Source: an uncultured Planctomycetales bacterium
GTDB taxonomy: Bacteria; Planctomycetota; Planctomycetia; Isosphaerales; Isosphaeraceae
DNA length: 19,928 bases
Reading direction: 5' to 3'
Assembly: GCA_937907525.1 (NCBI GenBank)
Contig: CALCIB010000302.1
Location: 1-19,928, forward strand
Shown one piece after another: positions 8,211 to 14,367 of this stretch. The notes below the pieces were generated by a model. That model had not been told where the DNA came from. It was given only the letters and a program-made list of their open reading frames with translations, and did no database searches. How positions within the stretch are numbered: the stretch's first letter is position 1; every line of letters starts with the position of its first letter. A program made the translations under genes and the position numbers.

Positions 8211-9116
8211 TCAGGCGGTCGGCTGCTTGGGGGTTTTGGCGGCGGAGACCAGGGAGTTGATGGTCCGGTCGGCGACGCGGTTGGCCTCGATGGTCATCTG
8301 GGCGACCTTGTTGCGGAAGAAGGCGAAGAAGAAGATCGCCGGGACGGCCAGGGTGACGCCTTCCAGCGTGATGAACAGGGCCGTGCTGATGCCGCCGGCG
8401 ACCTTGTCCGGCCGCGGCTGGGTGCCGGCGGCGGTGGCGATCTCGCGGAAGCTCTCGATCATCCCCCAGACCGTGCCGACCAGCCCGATCATCGGCCCCA
8501 GCGTGCCGATGGTCGCCAGGTAGCTGATCTTCACCTCGAGCTCGGTGACGATCTCGCCGGAGGCGACGGCCATCGCCTCCTTGGCCTCGGCGCGGCCGTT
8601 GGGGAGGTTGGCGATCCCGGTGCGGACCAGCCGGGCCAGAAACGAGTCGTCGTCGCGGCAGAGGTCGTAAGCCTCCTGGAACTTCTTATCCTTGATCGCC
8701 GTCTCCAGCTTCTCCACCAGGGCGGGCGGGACGGCCTCGGTCACCCGGTACTCGATGAACAGCCGAATCACCAGCGCCGTGAAGTAGACCGACAGGAACA
8801 CCAGGAACACGCCGATCGGCCCCGACGCGCGGATGGCCCAGGAAAGCATGTTCTCCGGGGCGCTCGGCGCGGTCCCCTCGGCGGCGGCGGCCGCGGCGGG
8901 AGTCTCGGCCTTGGCGGGCTCCTCGTCGGCCGGGACGACGGCGGGGGGGGGCTCGGCCTGGGGAGGGTCGGCCGCCTGGGCGTCGGCGGGCATGGCGCCG
9001 TCGGCCGGCTCCTGGGCCCAGATCGTCGCCGCGCCGCCGCCCGCCAGCCAGATCAGCGCGGCGCTCGCCATCGCGAACGCCAGCCAGGCCCCGCCCGTCG
9101 CCTGTCTCGGACGCAT
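8211..9116 (-). CDS. MotA/TolQ/ExbB-family proton channel protein with long N-terminal extension
   Basis: I choose ATG 9116, which has GGAGG nine bases upstream and yields 301 residues; an in-frame ATG at 9185 has a non-signal-like, arginine-rich extension. The N-terminus is a signal-peptide-like segment (LAFAMASAALIWLAG to WAQ). A long A/P/E-rich linker follows, then the ExbB core. The first core helix is GPIGVFLVFLSVYFTALVIR. A cytoplasmic helical domain contains YDLCRDDDSFLARLVRTG. The paired helices hold TLGPMIGLVGTVWGMI and ALFITLEGVTLAVPAIFFFAFF, the channel-forming signature. It should form the pentameric channel around the two ExbD proteins encoded downstream. The exported linker is typical of planctomycete and some proteobacterial ExbB proteins. 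Confidence 0.9.
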   Translation of the reverse strand: MRPRQATGGAWLAFAMASAALIWLAGGGAATIWAQEPADGAMPADAQAADPPQAEPPPAVVPADEEPAKAETPAAAAAAEGTAPSAPENMLSWAIRASGPIGVFLVFLSVYFTALVIRLFIEYRVTEAVPPALVEKLETAIKDKKFQEAYDLCRDDDSFLARLVRTGIANLPNGRAEAKEAMAVASGEIVTELEVKISYLATIGTLGPMIGLVGTVWGMIESFREIATAAGTQPRPDKVAGGISTALFITLEGVTLAVPAIFFFAFFRNKVAQMTIEANRVADRTINSLVSAAKTPKQPTA

Positions 9117-9196
9117 GTATTCCGCCCTCCTCGCCGTTCGCCGGGTGTCGCCTGACTGGACTCCGACTCGCCTCGACCGCGACATGATCCAAGTTC

Positions 9197-9225
9197 AATA
9201 TCCGACTCCGCGCCGCCCCTGTCAA
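9197..9225 (-). promoter_or_regulatory. Sigma70-like promoter for the ExbB/ExbD operon
   Basis: On the minus strand there is a perfect TTGACA (-35) at 9225-9220. After a 17-base spacer comes GATATT (-10, 4 of 6) at 9202-9197. Predicted initiation near 9190 leaves a leader of about 74 bases before ATG 9116. This fits the chosen start and argues that the operon is transcribed separately from pxpBA. Confidence 0.5.
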
Positions 9226-9256
9226 TCGACCGGGACTGGATCGCGGGATGAATACG

Positions 9257-9973
9257 TCACCCGGGCGTCAGGAACGGGCCGACGGGAACCGCCAGTTCGT
9301 CCAGGATCGCGCGGAGGCGGCGGGCGTTGGCGAGGGCGTCGGGGTGGTCGCCGTGGAGGCAGAGGGTCCGGACGCGGCGAGGGGCCAGCAGCGCCCGGAC
9401 GTTGGCCGGGAGTTCGTCGGCGGAGAGGACGGCGGCCGGCTCGGAGCGCGGGACGAGGCCGCCGTCGGGGCGGTGGCGACGGTCGGGGAAGTCCTCGGGG
9501 ACGAACGCGACGCCCGACGATCGCGCCAGCGTCTCCAGGAGCGTCCCCGGCCGGCCCAAAAGCGGCAGCCCCAGCGCCAGGGCCGCCGCGATCACGCCCC
9601 GCGCCGTCTCCTCGACGCGCTGGGCCTGGTTGTACAGCGCGCCGTGGGGCTTGAGGAAACGGATCGTCACGCCTTCATGGTCGGCGAGGCGTCGAAGGTC
9701 GGCGCACTGGTCGCGGATCAGTCGTTCCGCCTGCGCGGCGGTCAGGTCGCGGTCGCGGCGGCCGAAGCCCTCGCGGTCGGGGTATCCGGGGTGGGCGCCG
9801 ACGACCACGCCTCGGGCGCGGGCGGCCCGGAGCGTCCGTCGGATCGAATCGGCGTCGCCGGCGTGCGCGCCGCAGGAGACGGCGGCGGAGGTTACGAGGG
9901 CGAGCAACGCCGCGTCGTGGGGGAAGCCCTCGCCGAGGTCGGCGTTCAGATCGACGGGCTCAAAGTCGTTCAT
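9257..9973 (-). CDS. pxpA: 5-oxoprolinase subunit A (LamB/YcsF family)
   Basis: The protein has 238 residues, close to the family length of about 245-255. Family motifs appear in order: VDLNADLGEG at 7-16, SCGAHAGD at about 33-40, VVVGAHPGYPDREGFGRR, KPHGALYN, EDFPDRR and CLHGDHP. PxpA works with PxpB and PxpC in ATP-dependent opening of 5-oxoproline (pyroglutamate) to glutamate, which disposes of a spontaneous glutamine/glutamate by-product. The gene overlaps the 3' end of pxpB by 14 bases, with AGGA before its ATG, so the two are cotranslated. No pxpC follows: downstream lies the separately promoted ExbB operon. Confidence 0.92.
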   Translation of the reverse strand: MNDFEPVDLNADLGEGFPHDAALLALVTSAAVSCGAHAGDADSIRRTLRAARARGVVVGAHPGYPDREGFGRRDRDLTAAQAERLIRDQCADLRRLADHEGVTIRFLKPHGALYNQAQRVEETARGVIAAALALGLPLLGRPGTLLETLARSSGVAFVPEDFPDRRHRPDGGLVPRSEPAAVLSADELPANVRALLAPRRVRTLCLHGDHPDALANARRLRAILDELAVPVGPFLTPG

Positions 9974-10613
9974 CGGTCCTGGCCTCGAATTCGTCGCGAT
10001 CGACGGGGAGGAATCGGATCCGGTCCCCGGCGCGGACGGGGAAATACTCGGCCGCGGGGTCGACGATCCGCAGCGGCGTGCGTCCCAGAAGCCGCCAGCC
10101 CCCGGGGGAGGCGGCGGGGTAGATCGCCGTCTGGCGGCCGACGATCGCCACCGACCCTGCCGGGACCGCCGTTCGCGGCGACTCCAGCCGCGACAGCCCG
10201 CGCAATCCCTCGGGCAAGTATCCGGCGTAGGGGAAGCCGGGGAGGAAGCCGACGGCGAAGACGCGATACTCGACCGCCGCGTGCCGCGCGATCAACTCTC
10301 CCGGCGCCATCCCCAACCGCGCCGCCGCGTCGGCCAGGTCGGGCCCGTCGTACAGCACGGGGACGTCGTGAAGCGCCCCCGGATCGACCGCCGCGTCGCC
10401 GGCCGCGACCGCCTTGAGGACGGCCTCCAACTCGTCGAGGTCGCAAAGCTCCGGGTCGGCGATCGCGGCGACCGAGCGATACGCGAGGACCACGTCGACG
10501 ACCCCCGGCGGCCTTCGCGAGCGAACCGCCTCCGCCCAGCGGCGGGCCTCGTCCTCGTCGCCGAACCGGGCGAGGAACGCGCGGTCGCCCATGGGGACCA
10601 GGTCGATCGGCAT
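9960..10613 (-). CDS. pxpB: 5-oxoprolinase subunit B (KipI / allophanate hydrolase subunit 1 family)
   Basis: The protein has 217 residues from ATG 10613, which begins MPIDLVPMGDRAFLARFG, the normal KipI-family N-terminus; AAGGAG lies ten bases upstream. The diagnostic segment EYRVFAVGFLPGFPYAGYLPEGL is followed by PAGSVAIVGRQTAIYPAASPGGW, as in PxpB and allophanate hydrolase subunit 1. It would act with PxpA in 5-oxoproline cleavage. The expected fused or adjacent PxpC (biotin-dependent carboxylase-like domain) is not encoded next to it on either side. The gene is divergent from the secreted protein gene at 10707 across a 93-base gap that holds a TATAAT box. Confidence 0.9.
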   Translation of the reverse strand: MPIDLVPMGDRAFLARFGDEDEARRWAEAVRSRRPPGVVDVVLAYRSVAAIADPELCDLDELEAVLKAVAAGDAAVDPGALHDVPVLYDGPDLADAAARLGMAPGELIARHAAVEYRVFAVGFLPGFPYAGYLPEGLRGLSRLESPRTAVPAGSVAIVGRQTAIYPAASPGGWRLLGRTPLRIVDPAAEYFPVRAGDRIRFLPVDRDEFEARTDERL

Positions 10614-10654
10614 CGTCTTTCCACTCCTTCGACCCATCCGTCGCGGCGACCCTT

Positions 10655-10669
10655 CATCTATAATAGACG
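10655..10669. promoter_or_regulatory. TATAAT box in the pxpB / 10707 divergent gap, possibly bidirectional
   Basis: TATAAT at 10659-10664 is a perfect -10 hexamer on the plus strand, about 43 bases before ATG 10707. It sits in the near-palindrome CTATAATAG, so the opposite strand reads TATTAT (5 of 6) facing pxpB. No clear -35 hexamer is present at the normal distance on the plus strand. The box is striking in such GC-rich sequence and could serve both genes. Confidence 0.45.
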
Positions 10670-10706
10670 GCGGCGAAGGCGATCCGAACCGCGGGGAGGA
10701 CGCATC

Positions 10707-11903
10707 ATGATCGGCGTATGGATGTTGGCGGCGTGGCTGGGCTTGCAGGCGTCGCCACCGGCCGCGACGGCGGCGGATCGCGTGGTGTTGAAGGACGGCC
10801 GCGAACTGCGGGGGTTGGTGACGTCGAAGACCGCCGGGCCGCGGGTGGGGTTCGACATGCTCGTCCGTCGCGACTGGGCCGAGGCCCACGTCGCCGACCT
10901 GGCCGAGCGCTGGGTCCGCAACGCCGAGACCATGCGCCGGCCGGCCGTCGCCGAACGCCAGCGCCGGCTGAAGACCTGGCGCGCCGAGCGGACGGCGACC
11001 GTTGGCGAGGACCGCGTCACCGCCTGGATCGACGCCGAACTGAAGCGGCTGGAAGACCCCAGGGCGCTGGAGTCGCCGCTCCTGGCGGTTCGGATCGGTC
11101 GCGACGGCTGCCGCGCCGCCGAGCGCGCCGCCGACGCCGACCGCCGCGCCCTGGCGTTGGCCTGGACCTGCAACCTCCCCGACCCGGAGGAGAAGACGCC
11201 CGACGAACTCAAGGGCTCCATCGAGGCCCGCGGGTTCGTCGCCGACGGGACCGACTTCCCCTCGCTGGAGAAGCTGACGCCGCTGACGACCGAGCCCGAG
11301 GCGAAGTGGCTCGCCCGTCGCGCGGCGACCGAGCTAACGGTCGATCCCGGCCGGCGGTTCCTCCGCTATCAGGGGCTCCTCATCCCCGATCCGGGCGCGG
11401 GCGCGAGGCTGGACGCCCAGATCGACCTGAACGCGGCCCTGGGGCAGATCGCCCGGTTGTTCGATCCCAACGCCGCGGCCGCCGACCCGCTGGCGCCGGC
11501 GTTGGCGAAGATCGGCCGCGAGGGGGGCGTCGGGGCCGTGGTCACGAGCCTGGACATCGCCCCCGACCTGAGCCGGGTCGGCGTGAACGTGGCCCTTTGG
11601 ATTCGAGGCCCGCGGGGCTGGACGGAGTACGGCTCGCGAAACTCGGTCGTCCGGCCGGAGGACGTCCCCAGGGGCGTCGCCGACGCGATCGGCCAGGACC
11701 CCCAGGTGCAATCGGTCTTCAACCTCGCCGGCTCGTTGGGTCTTGGCGCCGTCACGGCCGAGATGAGGGACCGAAGCCTCCGCATGGGCGCCGCCACCCA
11801 GCAAGCCCTCGGCGCCGCCCGCGCCGACTTCGCCCGCGAACTCGACGCCCTGGCCCTCCCGGTCCTCGAACCCCCCGCCCCCTCCCCGAAGCCGGCCCAA
11901 TGA
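10707..11903 (+). CDS. Secreted planctomycete protein of unknown function
   Basis: The protein has 398 residues. ATG 10707 follows GGAGGA by six bases. An N-terminal signal peptide (MIGVWMLAAWLGLQASPPAATA, cleavage probably near 22-24) is followed at once by DRVVLKDGRELRG, a beta-strand motif seen at the start of many secreted planctomycete proteins. The middle (about 60-170) is charged and helical, with many arginine/alanine pairs. The C-terminal half has a domain with VGAVVTSLDIAPDLSRVGVNVALWI that looks like a beta-rich fold. The end is a proline-rich tail. I do not recognise an enzyme. It is divergent from pxpB with no clear partner and is followed by a long gene-free stretch. Confidence 0.78.
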   Translation: MIGVWMLAAWLGLQASPPAATAADRVVLKDGRELRGLVTSKTAGPRVGFDMLVRRDWAEAHVADLAERWVRNAETMRRPAVAERQRRLKTWRAERTATVGEDRVTAWIDAELKRLEDPRALESPLLAVRIGRDGCRAAERAADADRRALALAWTCNLPDPEEKTPDELKGSIEARGFVADGTDFPSLEKLTPLTTEPEAKWLARRAATELTVDPGRRFLRYQGLLIPDPGAGARLDAQIDLNAALGQIARLFDPNAAAADPLAPALAKIGREGGVGAVVTSLDIAPDLSRVGVNVALWIRGPRGWTEYGSRNSVVRPEDVPRGVADAIGQDPQVQSVFNLAGSLGLGAVTAEMRDRSLRMGAATQQALGAARADFARELDALALPVLEPPAPSPKPAQ

Positions 11904-12277
11904 CCCGACGCCGGCCCCGTCGACTGCCGCCGTCATCGGCTCCGATTGGGCTTCGTTCGCGCGGCGTCGCCGAAACGGTTCGTTGTCGCAAACTCTTGGC
12001 ATCTTGGTGATTGCGAATTTTAAGTCGCTCACGAAATTGGCTTTGAACGTCGAAGTCGCATTGCAATTCCGCGCGCCCGGCGAACCTCGCGAGTCCCATC
12101 CCGCCGCTCATCGCTCCGGTCGATCGTCCCGGACATCCCGAAGCCAAACCCCGCCGATCGGGCGACGACTTCCAGGGGCAAGACCCCTCTGCTTCCCATC
12201 TGTCTAGTTGTCAAAGAACGACCGCCACCTCATACGATCCGCGGCGGGCGTCCCGAGGTTTCAGGTTTTTCGGCTGC

Positions 12278-12310
12278 CGGCGGAAAAAAATGAACCGGCA
12301 CCGCGGGCCC
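12278..12310 (+). repeat. Degenerate upstream copy of the 34-bp repeat
   Basis: CGGCGGAAAAAAATGAACC followed by GGCACCGCGGG aligns with the repeat unit CGGTGGGAAAATGAACTGAC plus ACCGCCG found at 13201-13268. Orientation is the same. It lies before the two-gene module while the perfect copies lie after it, so related repeats flank the module. Confidence 0.4.
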
Positions 12311-12366
12311 TTCATCATGGGTCTCTTGAAGCCGTCGCCGGGCGGATCGTCGCGATCGGCTCGACA

Positions 12367-12375
12367 TGGTAGAAT
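12367..12375 (+). promoter_or_regulatory. Extended -10 promoter candidate for the helical protein/HNH module
   Basis: TGG directly precedes TAGAAT (12370-12375, 5 of 6 to TATAAT), an extended -10 arrangement, about 52 bases before ATG 12427. No good -35 hexamer is present 17 bases upstream. Confidence 0.35.
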
Positions 12376-12426
12376 CGCGGTCGTCAGTCCCATCGATACC
12401 AAGTCCCGAGACGGAAGGACCGCCCG

Positions 12427-12714
12427 ATGGACACCGCGCTCTCGCCTGGCAAGACCGCGTCGGCGATCTGGAGCAGGGTCGTGAAGCCGGAGCAAGGCGA
12501 CCTTGCGCCGGAGGTCGCCCGAGCCATCCTCAAGCTCGACTTCGCCGCCGCCGACCTCCGCCGTGTGGACGAACTGTCCGAGAAAACCCGGCGCGGCGCG
12601 CTCGCGCCCGAGGAGCGGGCGGAATTGGAGGAACTCATTCGAGTGGATCTCGAACTGGCGGTCCTCAAATCCAAGGCTCGCGTGTCGCTCAAAAGCGTCC
12701 AGTCGAGCCTATGA
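12427..12714 (+). CDS. Small helical planctomycete protein paired with an HNH-fold gene
   Basis: The protein has 95 residues, predicted all-helical and highly charged. It contains LAPEVARAILKLDF, then RVDELSEKTRRGALAPEERAELEEL, and a C-terminal LKSKARVSL. I recall this LxFxxxDxxRxxELxEKxRxGxLxxEExxEL pattern as a common short planctomycete family often placed before HNH endonuclease genes; this is memory, not a search. GAAGGA precedes the ATG at good spacing. Its stop overlaps the HNH start as ATGA, so expression is coupled. It could be an antidote or partner of the HNH protein, or a structural subunit; no DNA-binding motif is evident. Confidence 0.75.
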   Translation: MDTALSPGKTASAIWSRVVKPEQGDLAPEVARAILKLDFAAADLRRVDELSEKTRRGALAPEERAELEELIRVDLELAVLKSKARVSLKSVQSSL

Positions 12715-13115
12715 CCGAGGATCTCAAGCGGCGCGTCCGGCGTCGGGCTCGGAACCGATGCGAGTATCGCCGGATACTCCAGTCGGCCGTCTCGTCGCGT
12801 CTCCAGATCGAACACGTCGTCGCGGTCCAGCACGGGGGCGGCGACGATCTCTTGAATCTCGCTCTGGCATGCGCCCACGGCAACCTGCACAAGGGCCCGA
12901 ACATCGCGGGACGCGATCCGCTGACCGGCGGGTTGACCCGTCTCTTCCACCCTCGTCGAGATCGCTGGAAGGACCACTTCGCCTGGCAAGACGCCCGGCT
13001 TGCCGGCCTGAGCCCCGTCGACCGGACGACGCGCCACGTCCTGGCGCTCAACGATCCGATCATGATCGAGTCCCGCGAGGCCCTCATCGCGGAAGGACGC
13101 TTTCCGTCCCCATGA
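12711..13115 (+). CDS. HNH-fold protein missing one cysteine of each expected zinc pair
   Basis: The protein has 134 residues. The fold signature is clear: RCEYRRIL at about 17-24, IEHVVAVQHGGGDDLLNLAL, then ACAHGNLHKGPN, and the conserved tail LFHPRRDRWKDHFAW. In typical HNH endonucleases of this group the first motif is CEYC and the third ACxxCNxxKG. Here the second cysteine of each pair is Arg (CGC) and Gly (GGC), each one base from TGC. The His of the EH motif and the N/H positions remain. Loss of half of the zinc ligands should destabilise the finger, so the protein may be an inactive relic or a zinc-independent variant. It is translationally coupled to the upstream small helical protein. 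Confidence 0.8.
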   Translation: MTEDLKRRVRRRARNRCEYRRILQSAVSSRLQIEHVVAVQHGGGDDLLNLALACAHGNLHKGPNIAGRDPLTGGLTRLFHPRRDRWKDHFAWQDARLAGLSPVDRTTRHVLALNDPIMIESREALIAEGRFPSP

Positions 13116-13154
13116 GTTCGCCTCGCCAGCCCCTTAAGCCGGCAGCCACCGATC

Positions 13155-13268
13155 CGGCGGGAAAATGGATTGACATCCCCGGCCTTCCCCGCCGGCCTTC
13201 CGGTGGGAAAATGAACTGACACCGCCGTCCTTCTCGGTGGGAAAATGAACTGACACCGCCGTCCTTCT
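13155..13268 (+). repeat. 34-bp tandem repeat, two perfect copies plus one degenerate copy
   Basis: The units at 13201-13234 and 13235-13268 are identical 34-mers beginning CGGTGGGAAAATGAACTGAC and ending CGTCCTTCT. A diverged unit at 13155-13200 (CGGCGGGAAAATGGATTGAC) precedes them. The array sits 40 bases after the HNH stop and 50 bases before the IS630 left end. The core GAAAATGAACTGAC recurs inverted at 15945-15958. Confidence 0.8.
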
Positions 13269-13318
13269 CCGCCGTCCTTCCGCTGGCCGCCACCTTCGCA
13301 GGCAGCGCCTGACGGCTA

Positions 13319-13343
13319 GAGCAATTTCCATAAAGGTATAGCG
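13319..13343 (+). repeat. IS630 left terminal inverted repeat
   Basis: The left end begins GAGCAATTTCCATAAAGGT and pairs with the right end at 20 of 25 positions; TA lies directly outside. Confidence 0.8.
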
Positions 13344-13396
13344 CCTCATTGACAGAATGGGTAGTCTCTCGGTATCCACCCCCGAGGGCGACCCCG

Positions 13397-13735
13397 ATGA
13401 AAGCCTACTCCGACGATCTGCGTGAGCGCGTGCTCGCGGACGGCGATGCCGGCATGCCGACCGCCGAAGTCGCGGCCAAATACCGCGTCAGCGCCAGTTG
13501 GGTCCGGCGCTTGAAGCAGCGTCGCCGCGAGACCGGCGAGACCGCCCCGCGGACGCAACGGCGGGGCGTGACGCCGAAGTGGGCCGAACACGTCGAGGCC
13601 ATCCGGGCCTCGGTTCGCGAGGCCCCCGACGCCACGCTGGAGGAGCACCGCCGACGGCTCGGCCTGGACCTCGGCGTCTCCACGCTTTGGCGGGCGATCA
13701 AGGTCCTGGGCCTGACCTTGAAAAAAAAGCCTTGA
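13397..13735 (+). CDS. IS630 transposase, orfA (helix-turn-helix DNA-binding part)
   Basis: The product has 112 residues from ATG 13397 (GAGGG eight bases upstream) to TGA 13735. It starts MKAYSDDLRERVLA and contains AEVAAKYRVSASWVRRLKQR, a helix-turn-helix typical of the IS630/Tc1 N-terminus, then a second winged-helix-like segment LGVSTLWRAIKVLG. This part recognises the terminal repeats. The frame ends just after A8 at 13721-13728 in the codon context A AAA AAG, a classic slippery heptamer. A -1 slip there fuses it to orfB, giving a full transposase of about 320 residues. Confidence 0.85.
   Translation: MKAYSDDLRERVLADGDAGMPTAEVAAKYRVSASWVRRLKQRRRETGETAPRTQRRGVTPKWAEHVEAIRASVREAPDATLEEHRRRLGLDLGVSTLWRAIKVLGLTLKKKP
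13721..13729 (+). promoter_or_regulatory. Programmed -1 frameshift site in the IS630 transposase
   Basis: A run of eight A then G contains the heptamer A AAA AAG exactly in register with the orfA reading frame. Slipping back one base changes AAG CCT TGA into GCC TTG AGG and continues into the DDE domain. The orfA stop lies six bases beyond the site. Confidence 0.7.
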
Positions 13736-14358
13736 GGGCGTCCGAGCAAGACCGCCCGGACGTCGCCGAACGCCGCCGCCGGTGGCGTGAGGACGCGGCC
13801 GACCTCGACCCGACGCGGCTGGTCTTCATCGACGAGACCTGGACGACGACGAACATGACCCGCCTTCGCGGCCGCGCCCCCAGCGGCGTGCGGCTGGTGG
13901 CGGCCGTCCCGCACGGCCACTGGAAGACCACGACGTTCGTCGCGGCGTTGCGGGCCGACGGCCTGACCGCCCCGCTGGTGGTCGACGGGGCGATCAACGG
14001 CGAGACGTTCGAGGCTTACGTCCGCCAATTCGTCGTCCGCACGCTCCGGCCCGGCGACGTGGTGGTGATGGACAACCTGGGGGCCCACAAGCGGGCCGGC
14101 GTCCGCGAGGCGATCGAGGCGGTCGGCTGTCGGCTGCTGTTCCTGCCGCCGTACAGCCCCGACTTCAATCCGATCGAGCAGGCGTTCTCCAAGCTCAAGG
14201 CCCTGCTCCGCAAGGCCGGCGAGCGGTCCTTCGAGGGGCTGTGGCGTCGGCTCGGCCGCCTGATCGACGAATTCACGCCTGACGAGTGCCGCAACTTCCT
14301 CGCGCACTCCGGGTACCGCGCGCGATCGCAACCGGCACGCCACGCTACACCTGTGTGA
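13729..14358 (+). CDS. IS630 transposase, orfB (DDE catalytic domain), read by -1 frameshift
   Basis: About 209 residues are read in the frame entered by slippage at the A8 run, starting ALRASEQDRPDVAERR. The catalytic triad is visible: Asp in LVFIDETW, Asp in VVVMDNLGAHK, and Glu in YSPDFNPIEQAFSKLK. These are the standard IS630 D-D-E landmarks. The frame has no stop until 14358, nine bases before the element's right end, so the enzyme looks intact. There is no separate good start codon at the beginning, which supports frameshift expression over independent initiation. Confidence 0.85.
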   Translation, partial: ALRASEQDRPDVAERRRRWREDAADLDPTRLVFIDETWTTTNMTRLRGRAPSGVRLVAAVPHGHWKTTTFVAALRADGLTAPLVVDGAINGETFEAYVRQFVVRTLRPGDVVVMDNLGAHKRAGVREAIEAVGCRLLFLPPYSPDFNPIEQAFSKLKALLRKAGERSFEGLWRRLGRLIDEFTPDECRNFLAHSGYRARSQPARHATPV

Positions 14359-14367
14359 AAATCGCTC
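14343..14367 (-). repeat. IS630 right terminal inverted repeat
   Basis: Read inward on the minus strand it begins GAGCGATTTTCACACAGGT. Its outermost base provides the G of the TAG stop of the adjacent P-loop ATPase gene. Confidence 0.8.

Larger units (their letters stand above)
11904..12426. other. Gene-free stretch of about 520 bases
   Basis: No convincing coding frame is visible on either strand. Around 12000-12060 the sequence is AT-richer. Near 12278-12310 there is a degenerate copy of the GGGAAAATGAACTGACACC repeat found downstream of the HNH gene. The last 60 bases hold the promoter and Shine-Dalgarno (GAAGGA) of the small helical protein gene. No clear terminator stem for the upstream gene was found. 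Confidence 0.4.

Noticed and set aside
7334..9155. Long plus-strand open frames opposite the exbD and exbB genes
   Set aside because: They are shadows of the ExbB/ExbD genes, which carry clear transmembrane and channel motifs on the other strand.
10614..10889. N-terminal extension of pxpB to 10889
   Set aside because: It would overlap the divergent gene and its promoter. The KipI-family N-terminus begins at 10613.
12366..12710. In-frame upstream extension of the HNH protein
   Set aside because: The extension is arginine/glycine-rich out-of-frame reading of the small helical gene. The ATGA overlap and family N-terminus support the start at 12711.
13155..13268. Tandem 34-bp units as a short CRISPR array
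   Set aside because: The perfect units are directly contiguous with no spacers of uniform length, and there are no cas genes.
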